Assembly (NCBI GenBank): GCA_964572185.1
Contig: CAZNFI010000071.1
Coordinates: 1 to 15,000, forward strand
Origin: Azophilus sp964572185
GTDB taxonomy: Bacteria; Pseudomonadota; Gammaproteobacteria; Pseudomonadales; Azotimanducaceae
Reading direction: 5' to 3'
DNA length: 15,000 nucleotides
Part shown: piece by piece, positions 6,166 to 13,994 of the stretch
Layout: each line of letters begins with the position of its first letter
How positions within the stretch are numbered: the first letter of the stretch is position 1
The notes under the pieces: model-generated
Told to the model about the DNA's origin: nothing
What the model saw: only the letters and a program-made list of their open reading frames with translations
The model's database searches: none
Translations under genes and position numbers: made by a program

Positions 6166-7037
6166 CCGGCCTGCTCAAGCTCGGCATCCCCGCCGGCAGC
6201 CTCAAGGATGCCACCCGGGAGCTGTTTCGGCGCGCGGGCTACCAGATCTCGTTCACCTCGCGCTCCTACTATCCGGCCATCGACGACGACGAGATCGAGT
6301 GCATGATGATCCGCGCCCAGGAGATGGCCCGCTACGTGGAGCAGGGGGTGCTGGACGCCGGCATCACCGGCCGCGACTGGGTGGTGGAAACCGGTGCCGA
6401 CGTACACGAGATCTGCGAGCTGCGCTTCTCGAAGGTGAGCCGCAAGCCGGTGCGCTGGGTGCTGTGCGTACCCAACGACTCCGACATTCGGTCGGTGGCA
6501 GACCTGCAGGGCAAGCGCATCGCCACCGAGGCGGTACGGGTCACCCGCGCCTACCTGGAGCGGCACGGCGTCAGCGCCACGGTCGAGTTCTCCTGGGGCG
6601 CCACCGAGGCCAAGCCGCCGAAGCTGGCCGATGCCATCGTCGAAGTGACCGAAACCGGCAGTTCCATCCGCGCCAACAACCTGCGCATCATCGACGAAGT
6701 GCTGACCAGCACGCCGCGCCTGATCGCCAATCACGCGACCATGCAGGATGCCTGGAAGGTCGACAAGCTGGACAACATCGCGCTGATGCTGCGCTCGTGC
6801 CTGGCGGCGGAAGGCAAGGTGGGGCTGATGCTGAACGCGCACCGGGAAGATATCGACGCCATCACGGCGGTGCTGCCGGCGTTGCAGACGCCCACGGTGT
6901 CGCGGCTCTCCGACGAGGGCTGGATCGCGCTGAACACCATCATCGACGAGGCGACGGTGCGCTCGCTGATTCCGAAGCTGAAGGCTGCGGGCGCCCGGGG
7001 CATCGTCGAGTACGCCATCAACAAAATCATCGACTGA
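6162..7037 (+). CDS. hisG: ATP phosphoribosyltransferase, long form (HisG)
   Basis: First enzyme of histidine synthesis, condensing ATP with PRPP to phosphoribosyl-ATP. The protein has 291 residues, the length of the long, self-regulated HisG with a C-terminal ACT-like histidine-sensing domain (about 215-291) rather than the short form needing HisZ. Motifs: the start LLKLGIPAGSLKDAT, GITGRDW (67-73), WGATEAKPPKLADA (145-158) and the PRPP loop VTETGSSIRANNLRIID (162-178). ATG at 6162 was preferred to an in-frame TTG 45 nt upstream because the ATG product begins as HisG proteins do. It lies alone between catabolic genes with no other his gene in view, which is unusual. The MFS gene follows after 37 nt. 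Whether it is the cell's main HisG or a paralogue with another phosphoribosyl role cannot be told here. Confidence 0.88.
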   Translation: MTGLLKLGIPAGSLKDATRELFRRAGYQISFTSRSYYPAIDDDEIECMMIRAQEMARYVEQGVLDAGITGRDWVVETGADVHEICELRFSKVSRKPVRWVLCVPNDSDIRSVADLQGKRIATEAVRVTRAYLERHGVSATVEFSWGATEAKPPKLADAIVEVTETGSSIRANNLRIIDEVLTSTPRLIANHATMQDAWKVDKLDNIALMLRSCLAAEGKVGLMLNAHREDIDAITAVLPALQTPTVSRLSDEGWIALNTIIDEATVRSLIPKLKAAGARGIVEYAINKIID

Positions 7038-7074
7038 CCGGTGGTCGTCAAGCCGATACCCGGAGGTGACTGCC

Positions 7075-8742
7075 ATGCCTGAGAACGACAGCGGCAACGG
7101 CAAACGGGCCGGGGCAGGCTCCGGGAGGGCGGCAGGCGAGGCAGTCGTACAACCCGCCGCCGGGGAAGTCGCTGGCGGGGAAGTCGGCGGGCGCTACGCC
7201 AGGTATGTGCTCGCCGTGCTGCTGGTCGTCTACATTTTCAACTTCATCGACCGGCAGATCATTTCCATTCTCGCCGAGGAGATCAAGGCCGACCTCGGCA
7301 TCTCCGATGCGGACATCGGCTTTCTGTACGGCACCGCTTTCGCCGTCTTCTACGCCGTGTTCGGCATTCCGCTGGGCAAACTCGCCGATGTGTGGACGCG
7401 CAAGAGCCTGATTTCCATCGGCCTGGGTTTCTGGAGCCTGATGACGGCCCTGTCCGGAACCGCACGCAACTTCACCATGCTGGCCACCTACCGCTTCGGC
7501 GTCGGCGTCGGCGAGGCGAGCGCCTCGCCCGCCGCGTTCTCCATGCTGTCCGACTATTTCTCGCCCAGGGTGCGGGCCACGGTGCTGGCCATCTATTCCA
7601 GCGGCGTCTACATCGGCGCCGGCATCGGCCTGTTTCTCGGCGGCATGATCGTCGATGGGTGGACCGAGGCGTTTCCCGACCCCGCCCTGGCGCCGTTCGG
7701 GCTGAAGGGATGGCAGGCGGCCTTCCTGGCCGTGGGGTTGCCGGGCCTGCTGGCCGCCATCTGGGTGTGGACACTGCGCGAGCCGGTGCGCGGCCAGAGC
7801 GAAGGGCTGGTGATGCAGCCGGAACCGCACCCCGTTCGCGAGACCCTGCGCTCGCTGTCCTCGGTACTGCCGCCGTTCACGCTGTACAACCTGGCTCGGC
7901 TCGGCGGTACGCGCGCCCTGGTCATCAACGTGGCCGCGGCGCTGCTGGTGGTGGCGGTGGCTTACGGCGCCAACCTGCTGATGCCCAGCCAGATCCAGTG
8001 GACGGCGCTGGGCGTCGGCGTGTACGCGGCGGTTTCCTGGGTGCATGCGCTGGGGCTGCGCGACCCGGACACCTTCGCCATGATGTTCCGCTCCCGGGCG
8101 TTCGTGCTGGCCACCTGCGGCTTTCCCTGTATCGCCTTCGTCACCTACGGTGTGGGCTTCTGGAGCCCGCCGTTCATGCTGCGCGTGCACGGCGTCGAAC
8201 TGGCCGAGGCCGGCACCCTGCTGGGCCTGGGCGCCGCCCTCGGCGGCTGGCTCGGCGTCACCGTCGGCGGCATCATGGCCGACCGCCTGCGCGACCGTTC
8301 GCGCAATGCGCGGCTGTGGATGGCCGTCATCGCGGTCACCGCATCGATACCGTCCGCGCTCCTGTTCCTTTTGACCGACAATGTCTGGGTCGCCTACGCC
8401 TGCAGCTTCCTGTTCAGCACCACCTCGCCCATGTGGCTGGGCGGCGCCGCCAGCACCGTCAACGACCTGGTGATGCCACGCATGCGGGCGACGGCATCGG
8501 CCTACTACATCCTCATGCTCACCTTCATCGGCCTGGCGCTGGGGCCGTTTGTCATCGGCCAGATCAGCGACTTCTACATGGCCGGGGGCCTGGCCGACGG
8601 CGCCGCACTGCGCAGCGCCATGCTGTGGGGGCTGCTCATGCTGGGCGCCAGCCTGCTGCTGATCGCAATGGCCATGCGCTACCTGCCCGGCGACGAAGAC
8701 GCGCGCCTGCGCCGGGCAGAACAGCAAGCTGCCGCGGTCTAG
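7075..8742 (+). CDS. Spinster-type MFS transporter
   Basis: A 555-residue inner-membrane transporter of the major facilitator superfamily, Spinster-like branch, as seen from NFIDRQIISILAEEIKADLG in the first membrane helix and the loop GIPLGKLADVWTRKS between helices 2 and 3. The hydrophilic first 40 residues are low-complexity (Gly/Ala/Glu). The segment between the two six-helix halves is longer than usual and holds two extra hydrophobic stretches (near ALVINVAAALLVVAVAYGAN and QWTALGVGVYAAVSWVHALG), so 14 membrane segments are plausible. ATG at 7075 fits GGAGG at 7062-7066 (8-nt spacing) better than the GTG at 7066. Transporters of this branch are common next to steroid and aromatic catabolic genes in proteobacteria; uptake of a steroid-like acid is the natural guess. 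The substrate is not determined by sequence. Confidence 0.85.
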   Translation: MPENDSGNGKRAGAGSGRAAGEAVVQPAAGEVAGGEVGGRYARYVLAVLLVVYIFNFIDRQIISILAEEIKADLGISDADIGFLYGTAFAVFYAVFGIPLGKLADVWTRKSLISIGLGFWSLMTALSGTARNFTMLATYRFGVGVGEASASPAAFSMLSDYFSPRVRATVLAIYSSGVYIGAGIGLFLGGMIVDGWTEAFPDPALAPFGLKGWQAAFLAVGLPGLLAAIWVWTLREPVRGQSEGLVMQPEPHPVRETLRSLSSVLPPFTLYNLARLGGTRALVINVAAALLVVAVAYGANLLMPSQIQWTALGVGVYAAVSWVHALGLRDPDTFAMMFRSRAFVLATCGFPCIAFVTYGVGFWSPPFMLRVHGVELAEAGTLLGLGAALGGWLGVTVGGIMADRLRDRSRNARLWMAVIAVTASIPSALLFLLTDNVWVAYACSFLFSTTSPMWLGGAASTVNDLVMPRMRATASAYYILMLTFIGLALGPFVIGQISDFYMAGGLADGAALRSAMLWGLLMLGASLLLIAMAMRYLPGDEDARLRRAEQQAAAV

Positions 8743-8789
8743 CGGGTTTGACTGGCGGCCGTAGCGGTCACACCATGCTGTTTTCGGGT

Positions 8790-8794
8790 GGGAG
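8790..8794 (+). promoter_or_regulatory. Ribosome-binding site deciding a TTG start
   Basis: GGGAG lies 8 nt before the TTG at 8803, supporting that codon over the in-frame GTG at 8788 as the start of the flavoprotein gene. Confidence 0.5.
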
Positions 8795-8802
8795 CGGCTG
8801 AT

Positions 8803-10734
8803 TTGGCACTTGAGCAAGTTCTGAACCCCATCAAGATCGGCGGCGTCGAGATTCGCAACCGGGTCATGCGCACCGCGCACGGCACCAGCATGGGTTACGG
8901 CGACCTGTCCGACGACCTGATCGCCTATCACATCGCCCGCGCCCGGGGTGGAGTGGGGCTGTCAATCCTGGAAGCGGCCAGCGTGCACTGGAGCGGGCCC
9001 ATGACGCTGCACGCCTGGGACGACTCGATCATCCCCCGGTATGAAAAGCTCATGGCGCAGGCGCGACCCCTGGGCATGCGCGTATTCGCCCAGATCAACC
9101 ACATGGGCCTGTACGGCGGCGCGCCCTGGCAGCGGCCCTGGTCGGCTTCGGAAAATCCCGTGCCCGGCTCCCCCATGCAGTCCCGCGCCATGTCGCTGGA
9201 CGACATCGCCGAGATCACCCACGCCTTCGTGCAGGCGGCCCGGCGCGTCAAGGCCGGCGGCCTCGATGGCGTCGAAGTGCACTGTGCTCACGACTTCCTG
9301 CTGCAGCAGTTCATCTCCCCGCGGCACAACCGCCGCGACGACGATTACGGCGGCAGTTTCGAAAACCGCATGCGCTTCTTCCTGGAAGTGCTGCGGGCCG
9401 TGCGCGAGGCGGTGGGCGACGATTTCGTGATGGGTACCCGCGTCGGCCCGCACAATCTGCCCGGCGGGCTGAACGTCGCCGAGCACATCGACATCGTCAA
9501 CCGGCTGCTGCAGGAAGACCTCATCGACTACCTGAACGTGTCTCACGGCAGCTCCCTGAACAGCCACAAGATCATCGCCGCCATGCATGAAGACACCGGC
9601 TACGAAATCCCGTTCAGCGAGCAGGTAACGGCGCTGACCAGCCTGCCCACCATTGTCACCGGCCGTTTCACCACCCTGGAACAGGCCGATGCCCTCATCG
9701 CCGCCGGCAAGGCCGACCTGGTGGGCATGACCCGCGCGCACATCGCCGACCCCGACCTGGTGCGCAAGACTGAAGCCGGCCGCGCCGCCGAAGTGCGGCC
9801 CTGCGTGGGCTGCAACCAGGGCTGCGTGGGCGGCTTGAGCCGCGGCCGGGTGGGGTGCGCCGTGAACGTCGCCGCCGGCCAGGAACTCAGGTTGTCCGAA
9901 GAATTGATCGATCCGGCGCCGGACAGCAAACATGTCGTGGTAATCGGTGGTGGCCCCTCGGGCATGGAGGCAGCCCGGGTCGCGGCTCTGCGCGGCCACC
10001 GCGTAACGCTGCTGGAAGCCGCGCCATCCCTGGGCGGTACCCTGCGCGCAGCCCGCCTGGCGCCCAAGCACGCGCCCATCGGGCAGATAGCGGACTGGCT
10101 GGAGCACGAAATCCGGCGCCTGGGCGTCGAGGTGCGCCTGGCAACACCAGCAAACGCAGACACCGTTTCCGCCCTGAATCCCGGCGCCGTCATTGTTGCC
10201 GTGGGCGCTCGCTCGACCATTCCCGAACTCCCCGCCGGAGCCACCCCGGACCGGACCATGACCGCCGCCGAGCTGCTGATCGGCCGCCACAACGAGATCA
10301 GGAGCACCGCCCTGGTGTTCGATGACGTCGGCGGCTACGAGGCCATCGGCGCCGCCGAGTTCCTGCTGGAACAGGGCGCCGAAGTCACCTTCGTTACCAG
10401 CCTGGACGGTTTCGCTCCACAGATGATGGGTATCGGCGTCGGCATTCCGGCCATGCAGCGCCTGCAGGCAAGCGGCCGCTTCAAGCTGTTGACCCAGGCA
10501 GCCCTCGCCTCCGTCAGTGGCGACAAGGCCGCCGTTGCCTCAACAGCCGGATGGCCCGACCTGGAAGTGGACGCCGAGACCCTGGTGCTGGTCACCGACC
10601 GCGGCGCCGACCGGAACCTTGTCGATGACCTTGGCGCACTGCACTGTCCTGTGCAGGTGGTCGGCGATGCCGCCGAGGCAGGCTTTCTGCCCGGTGCGAT
10701 CAGCACGGGGCACATGGCGGCCCGGTCGCTGTAG
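8803..10734 (+). CDS. Old yellow enzyme/2,4-dienoyl-CoA reductase-type FMN-FeS-FAD oxidoreductase
   Basis: A 643-residue flavoprotein with the layout of E. coli FadH, bile-acid BaiCD/BaiH and trimethylamine dehydrogenase. An N-terminal TIM barrel (about 1-330) binds FMN, including QINH (97-100) and RHNRRDDDYGGSFENR (174-189). A 4Fe-4S site has Cys334, Cys337, Cys341 and Cys352. A C-terminal FAD/NAD(P)H module begins at IGGGPSG (381-387). Such enzymes reduce conjugated enones or dienoyl-CoAs. In family members the barrel motif usually reads AH(G/S)YL, with a catalytic Tyr (Tyr166 in E. coli FadH); here it reads HCAHDFLLQQF, with Phe165 in that place. So the chemistry or substrate may differ. 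It follows the MFS gene by 60 nt on the same strand. A ring-enone or dienoyl-CoA step in steroid breakdown is plausible, unproven. Confidence 0.88.
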   Translation: MALEQVLNPIKIGGVEIRNRVMRTAHGTSMGYGDLSDDLIAYHIARARGGVGLSILEAASVHWSGPMTLHAWDDSIIPRYEKLMAQARPLGMRVFAQINHMGLYGGAPWQRPWSASENPVPGSPMQSRAMSLDDIAEITHAFVQAARRVKAGGLDGVEVHCAHDFLLQQFISPRHNRRDDDYGGSFENRMRFFLEVLRAVREAVGDDFVMGTRVGPHNLPGGLNVAEHIDIVNRLLQEDLIDYLNVSHGSSLNSHKIIAAMHEDTGYEIPFSEQVTALTSLPTIVTGRFTTLEQADALIAAGKADLVGMTRAHIADPDLVRKTEAGRAAEVRPCVGCNQGCVGGLSRGRVGCAVNVAAGQELRLSEELIDPAPDSKHVVVIGGGPSGMEAARVAALRGHRVTLLEAAPSLGGTLRAARLAPKHAPIGQIADWLEHEIRRLGVEVRLATPANADTVSALNPGAVIVAVGARSTIPELPAGATPDRTMTAAELLIGRHNEIRSTALVFDDVGGYEAIGAAEFLLEQGAEVTFVTSLDGFAPQMMGIGVGIPAMQRLQASGRFKLLTQAALASVSGDKAAVASTAGWPDLEVDAETLVLVTDRGADRNLVDDLGALHCPVQVVGDAAEAGFLPGAISTGHMAARSL

Positions 10735-10747
10735 CCTGACGGCTTGG

Positions 10748-10775
10748 CCGGCACCGAGTTGGCCTACGGTGCCGG
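10748..10775. terminator. Inverted repeat, likely bidirectional terminator
   Basis: A perfect 9-bp stem CCGGCACCG (10748-10756) / CGGTGCCGG (10767-10775) with a 10-nt loop sits 13 nt after the flavoprotein stop, in the 69-bp gap between converging genes. On the plus strand it is followed by TTT only, so the U tract is short. Position and stem strength support termination from one or both sides. Confidence 0.6.
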
Positions 10776-10803
10776 TTTGCGTTCGGGGGTTCTGCTGCGG
10801 GCG

Positions 10804-11760
10804 TCAGGCGCGCAGCAGAATCAGGGAGAAGTGCTCGTCCTTGTCCGACCAGGTGCAACGGCAGGCGAAACCCGCTGAGCCGGCCAGGGCGAGGAATTCA
10901 TCGAGGTCGTACTTGTAGGAGTTCTCGGTGTGCACCGTCTCGCCCGGGGCAAAGCGGATGACGGCGCCATTCAGGCGCACGATCTGGTCCGTGCGGCTTT
11001 CCAGGAACATCTGGATGCAGCCCGCCTGTTCGTTGTAGAACGCCAGGTGCCGGAAGGCGTCGGGGTTGAAATCGGCGTCCAGAGCCCGGTTCAGGTGCCG
11101 CAGCACGTTCAGGTTGAAATCCGAGGTGATGCCCTGTGCATCGTTGTAGGCCGCCTCCAGCAGCGCCCGGTCTTTCTTGCGGTCGACGCCGATCAGCAGG
11201 TGCGCGCCGGCGCCGAGCGACCGCGCCACATTGCGCAGGAAGGCCGCCGCCGCATCGGGTTCGAAGTTGCCGATGCTGGAACCGGGGTAGAAACCCACCT
11301 TGCGGTAGCCGGCAACCAGGGCCGGCAAGCGCAGCGGCGCGGTCAGGTCGGCACAGGTCGGGTAAACCCTGAGCCAGGGGAAATCGGCGTGCAGTTCGGC
11401 GGCGGTGCGTTCCAGATGCTGCCTGGAAATGTCGACCGGCAGGTAGGCGTCGGGGCGCAGAATTTCCAGCAGGCGGCGAATCTTCAGGCTGGAGCCGGCG
11501 CCGTATTCCACCAGGCAGCCGCCCTCGCCGATGGCATCGCGGATTTCCGGCAGGAATCGGTCGAACAGGTGCATCTCGGTGCGCGTCAGGTAATACTCGG
11601 GCAGGCGCGTGATGGCCTCGAACAGCTTCGAGCCGCGCTCGTCGTAGAAGTACTTCGGGTGGATGGTCTTGGGGTTGCCGGTGAGGCCGGTCAGTACCTC
11701 CTGCAGCATGTCGGCGGCGGCCGGTTCGTAGTCGAAGAACCGGTACGGTACGGAAGCCAT
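10804..11760 (-). CDS. egtD: L-histidine N-alpha-methyltransferase EgtD (ergothioneine synthesis)
   Basis: A 318-residue SAM-dependent enzyme that trimethylates the alpha-amino group of histidine to hercynine, the first step of ergothioneine synthesis. Visible are TIHPKYFYDERGSKLFE (32-48), the SAM loop EYGAGSSLK (85-93), FYPGSSIGNFEP (157-168) and VHTENSYKY (276-284). Residues Asn165, Tyr205, Glu279 and Ser281 fall where M. smegmatis EgtD binds histidine (Asn166, Tyr206, Glu282, Ser284 there). Length is normal. ATG at 11760 directly follows the EgtB stop codon with no spacer, so the two are translationally linked. It ends 29 nt from the inverted repeat at 10748-10775. Confidence 0.95.
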   Translation of the reverse strand: MASVPYRFFDYEPAAADMLQEVLTGLTGNPKTIHPKYFYDERGSKLFEAITRLPEYYLTRTEMHLFDRFLPEIRDAIGEGGCLVEYGAGSSLKIRRLLEILRPDAYLPVDISRQHLERTAAELHADFPWLRVYPTCADLTAPLRLPALVAGYRKVGFYPGSSIGNFEPDAAAAFLRNVARSLGAGAHLLIGVDRKKDRALLEAAYNDAQGITSDFNLNVLRHLNRALDADFNPDAFRHLAFYNEQAGCIQMFLESRTDQIVRLNGAVIRFAPGETVHTENSYKYDLDEFLALAGSAGFACRCTWSDKDEHFSLILLRA

Positions 11761-13083
11761 TTATCGCGGGTCCCTGGCCAGGCGTATGCCGGAAAACTGC
11801 CACCGGGCGGGCGGGTAGAAGAAGTTGCGGTAGCTGGCCCGCACATGGCCGCGCGGCGTGGCGCAGGAACCGCCGCGCAGCACCAGTTGGCTGCTCATGA
11901 ACTTGCCGTTGTACTCGCCCAGGGTGCCGGCTGGCGCCCGGTAACCCGGATAGGGGCCGTAGGCGCTCGATGTCCACTCCCAGGCATCGCCGAACAACTG
12001 CTTCCGCCCGGCGGCCCGTTCGCCTGAAACCGGGCCGGCGCTCTCCGGATGCAGCGCCCCATCGTCGGCAAAGTTGCCGCGCAATGGGTCGAGCGGCACC
12101 GCGGCCACTTCCAGCTCGAACTCCGTGGGCAGACGGCAACCGGCCCAGCGGGCATAGGCATCGGCCTCGTAGGCGCTGATGTGCACAACCGGGTCGTCCG
12201 CCACCAGCGCCCGTTCGCCGCCCAGCCGGTACTCCAGCCACTGCCCGTCCCGGCAGCGCCAGTACAACGGGCAGTTCCAGCCACGCGCACGCACGGTCGA
12301 CCAGCCGTCCGACAGCCACAGGGCCGGGCTTTGGTAGCCGCCGTCTTCCATGAACGCCAGAAACTCGCCGTTGGTCACCAGCCGGTCGGCCAGGGCAAAG
12401 CGTTGCAGCAGCACGGTGTGGCGCGGCAACTCGTTGTCGAAGCAGAACGGCGCGCCGGCCCCGACCGGAAAGACGCCGCCCGGATGCTCGTCGAACGCCA
12501 GTGCCGTGGCAACGCCGTCGGAGCAGACCAGGTCTTCCCGGTAAGGGGGTTTCAGGGGGTTCAGCCCCAGGTTGTACTTGAGGTCGGTGAGCATCAGTTC
12601 CTGGTGCTGCTGTTCGTGGTTCAGCCCCAGCTCGATGCGCCGCCGCAGCTCGTCGTCATCGCGGGTCAGCAGCCCCTGCATCGCCGCATCCACGCTTTCC
12701 CGGTAGTCGTGGATCTCGGCAACCGTTGGCCGCGACAGAAAGCCCCGCCGGGGACGCGGATAGGGGTCGCCAACGCCGTTGTAGTAGGAGTTGAACAGGT
12801 GCTCGTAGCGCTCGTCGACCGAGCGGTAGCCGGCGGCGAAAGGCCGGAGCAGAAAGGTCTCGAAGAACCAGGTGGTGTGCGCCAGGTGCCACTTCGGCGG
12901 GCTGGCGTCGTCCATGGGCTGAACACCGTAGTCCTCGATGGCGAGCGGCCGGCACAGCGCCTCGGACCGCGCCCTGACCTGGGCATAGCGGTCAGCCAGG
13001 CCCGGGCGCTCCCCGGTACCGGCCGTATCCGGGTTGGTCTGGTTATCTGAGTCCTGGTGCGCGGCGCCGCGGGAGGGGCTCAT
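11761..13083 (-). CDS. egtB: Ergothioneine sulfoxide synthase EgtB, type II-like
   Basis: A 440-residue non-heme iron enzyme that uses oxygen to form the C-S bond between hercynine and a thiol. An N-terminal DinB-like helical domain carries the metal ligands His69 (KWHLAHTTW) and His156/His160 (NHEQQHQE). A C-terminal formylglycine-generating-enzyme-like domain contains GDAWEWTSSAYGPYPGY and LRGGSCATPRGHVRASYRN. The Tyr100-Tyr101 pair in FNSYYNG corresponds to the tyrosines of type II EgtB such as that of Chloracidobacterium thermophilum, which uses cysteine rather than gamma-glutamylcysteine. This fits the lack of EgtA/EgtC genes nearby. ATG at 13083 lies 11 nt after the heme O synthase stop, with a poor ribosome-binding site. 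The first 25 residues are polar and unconserved-looking, so a later start is possible. The frame stays open upstream through the next gene, which is meaningless. Confidence 0.94.
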   Translation of the reverse strand: MSPSRGAAHQDSDNQTNPDTAGTGERPGLADRYAQVRARSEALCRPLAIEDYGVQPMDDASPPKWHLAHTTWFFETFLLRPFAAGYRSVDERYEHLFNSYYNGVGDPYPRPRRGFLSRPTVAEIHDYRESVDAAMQGLLTRDDDELRRRIELGLNHEQQHQELMLTDLKYNLGLNPLKPPYREDLVCSDGVATALAFDEHPGGVFPVGAGAPFCFDNELPRHTVLLQRFALADRLVTNGEFLAFMEDGGYQSPALWLSDGWSTVRARGWNCPLYWRCRDGQWLEYRLGGERALVADDPVVHISAYEADAYARWAGCRLPTEFELEVAAVPLDPLRGNFADDGALHPESAGPVSGERAAGRKQLFGDAWEWTSSAYGPYPGYRAPAGTLGEYNGKFMSSQLVLRGGSCATPRGHVRASYRNFFYPPARWQFSGIRLARDPR

Positions 13084-13094
13084 TGCGGGATCGC

Positions 13095-13994
13095 TCAAGC
13101 ACTCCAGACAGCGCTGAACCAGTAATGGTCGAGCAGCAGGAACACGAACAGCGCGAACAGGTAGGCGATGGAGTAGCGGAAGGTCTTTATCGGCGCTTCG
13201 CCGTCGCGGTTGGCCAGCACCGCCAGCGACCAGTACAGGAAGCCGCCGCCGAGCGCCAGCGCCGCTGCCAGGTACAGCCACCCGCTCATGCCGATAGCCA
13301 CCGGGCCGAGGGTGGAGGCGATGAGCAGCAGCGTGTAAACCAGAATATGCCGCCGTGTGGACTCTTCTCCGTGGGTTACCGGCAGCATCGGAATGCCGAC
13401 GACTTCGTAGTCTTCCTTGCGGTCCAGCGCCAGCGCCCAGAAGTGTGGCGGCGTCCAGGCGAAGATGATCAGCACCAGCAGCAGCCCGCCCGGTTCCACC
13501 GCGCCGGTTACCGCCGTCCAGCCGAACAGTGGCGGCGCCGCGCCGAACAGCCCGCCGATGACGATGTTCTGCGGCGTCGCGCGCTTGAGGAACAGGGTGT
13601 AGACCAGCCCGTAGCCCACCCACGAGGCCAGGTTGAGCCAGGCGGTGAGCGGGTTGATCCACAGGAACAGCACGGCCATGCCGGTCACACCGAGCGCGGC
13701 GGAGAACACCAGGCCCTGGGCGATGCCGACCCGGCCGTTGGGCACCGGCCGACGCTGGGTGCGCGCCATGCGGGCATCGATCTCGGCATCGGCGATGTGA
13801 TTGACCACCGCCGCCGACGCGGCCACCAGGCCGATGCCCAGGGTACCCAGCACCAGCACGTCGAGCGGCACCATGCCCGGGACGGCGAGGAACATGCCGA
13901 CCACCGCGCACACCAGCATCAACGCGACCACGCGTGGCTTGCACATCTCCACGTAGTCGCGCCAGGAAGTGGCCTGCAGGGCGATCTCGTTCAA
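13095..13994 (-). CDS. cyoE: Protoheme IX farnesyltransferase (heme O synthase)
   Basis: A 299-residue membrane prenyltransferase of the UbiA family that adds a farnesyl group to protoheme to make heme O, the precursor of heme A for cytochrome oxidase (also called ctaB). The first aspartate-rich motif is NHIADAEIDARMARTQRRP, followed by AWTPPHFWALALDRKEDY with the second conserved region. About eight or nine hydrophobic segments are present. The start is the TTG at 13994, inside the TTGA that ends the heme A synthase gene. GGGGGA is 7 nt upstream, and the resulting N-terminus (LNEIALQATSWRDYVEMCKP) fits the family. An in-frame GTG at 14084 would overlap the previous gene by 94 nt and is less likely. 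Confidence 0.94.
   Translation of the reverse strand: MNEIALQATSWRDYVEMCKPRVVALMLVCAVVGMFLAVPGMVPLDVLVLGTLGIGLVAASAAVVNHIADAEIDARMARTQRRPVPNGRVGIAQGLVFSAALGVTGMAVLFLWINPLTAWLNLASWVGYGLVYTLFLKRATPQNIVIGGLFGAAPPLFGWTAVTGAVEPGGLLLVLIIFAWTPPHFWALALDRKEDYEVVGIPMLPVTHGEESTRRHILVYTLLLIASTLGPVAIGMSGWLYLAAALALGGGFLYWSLAVLANRDGEAPIKTFRYSIAYLFALFVFLLLDHYWFSAVWSA

Noticed and set aside
4962..7103. A 713-codon open frame on the minus strand
   Set aside because: It is antisense to the EchA20-like, SDR and HisG genes, is rich in His, Gly and Arg, and shows no domain; it is a by-product of high GC at third codon positions.
7048..8931. A 627-codon open frame on the minus strand
   Set aside because: Antisense to the MFS gene, with low-complexity His/Gln/Gly-rich content typical of a shadow frame.
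8962..10290. A 442-codon open frame on the minus strand
   Set aside because: Antisense to the flavoprotein gene, whose motifs are unmistakable on the plus strand.
13084..13944. Upstream extension of the EgtB frame to 727 codons (a CyoE-EgtB-like fusion)
   Set aside because: The extension is the wrong frame of the heme O synthase gene; the latter has its own intact frame and stop at 13095.
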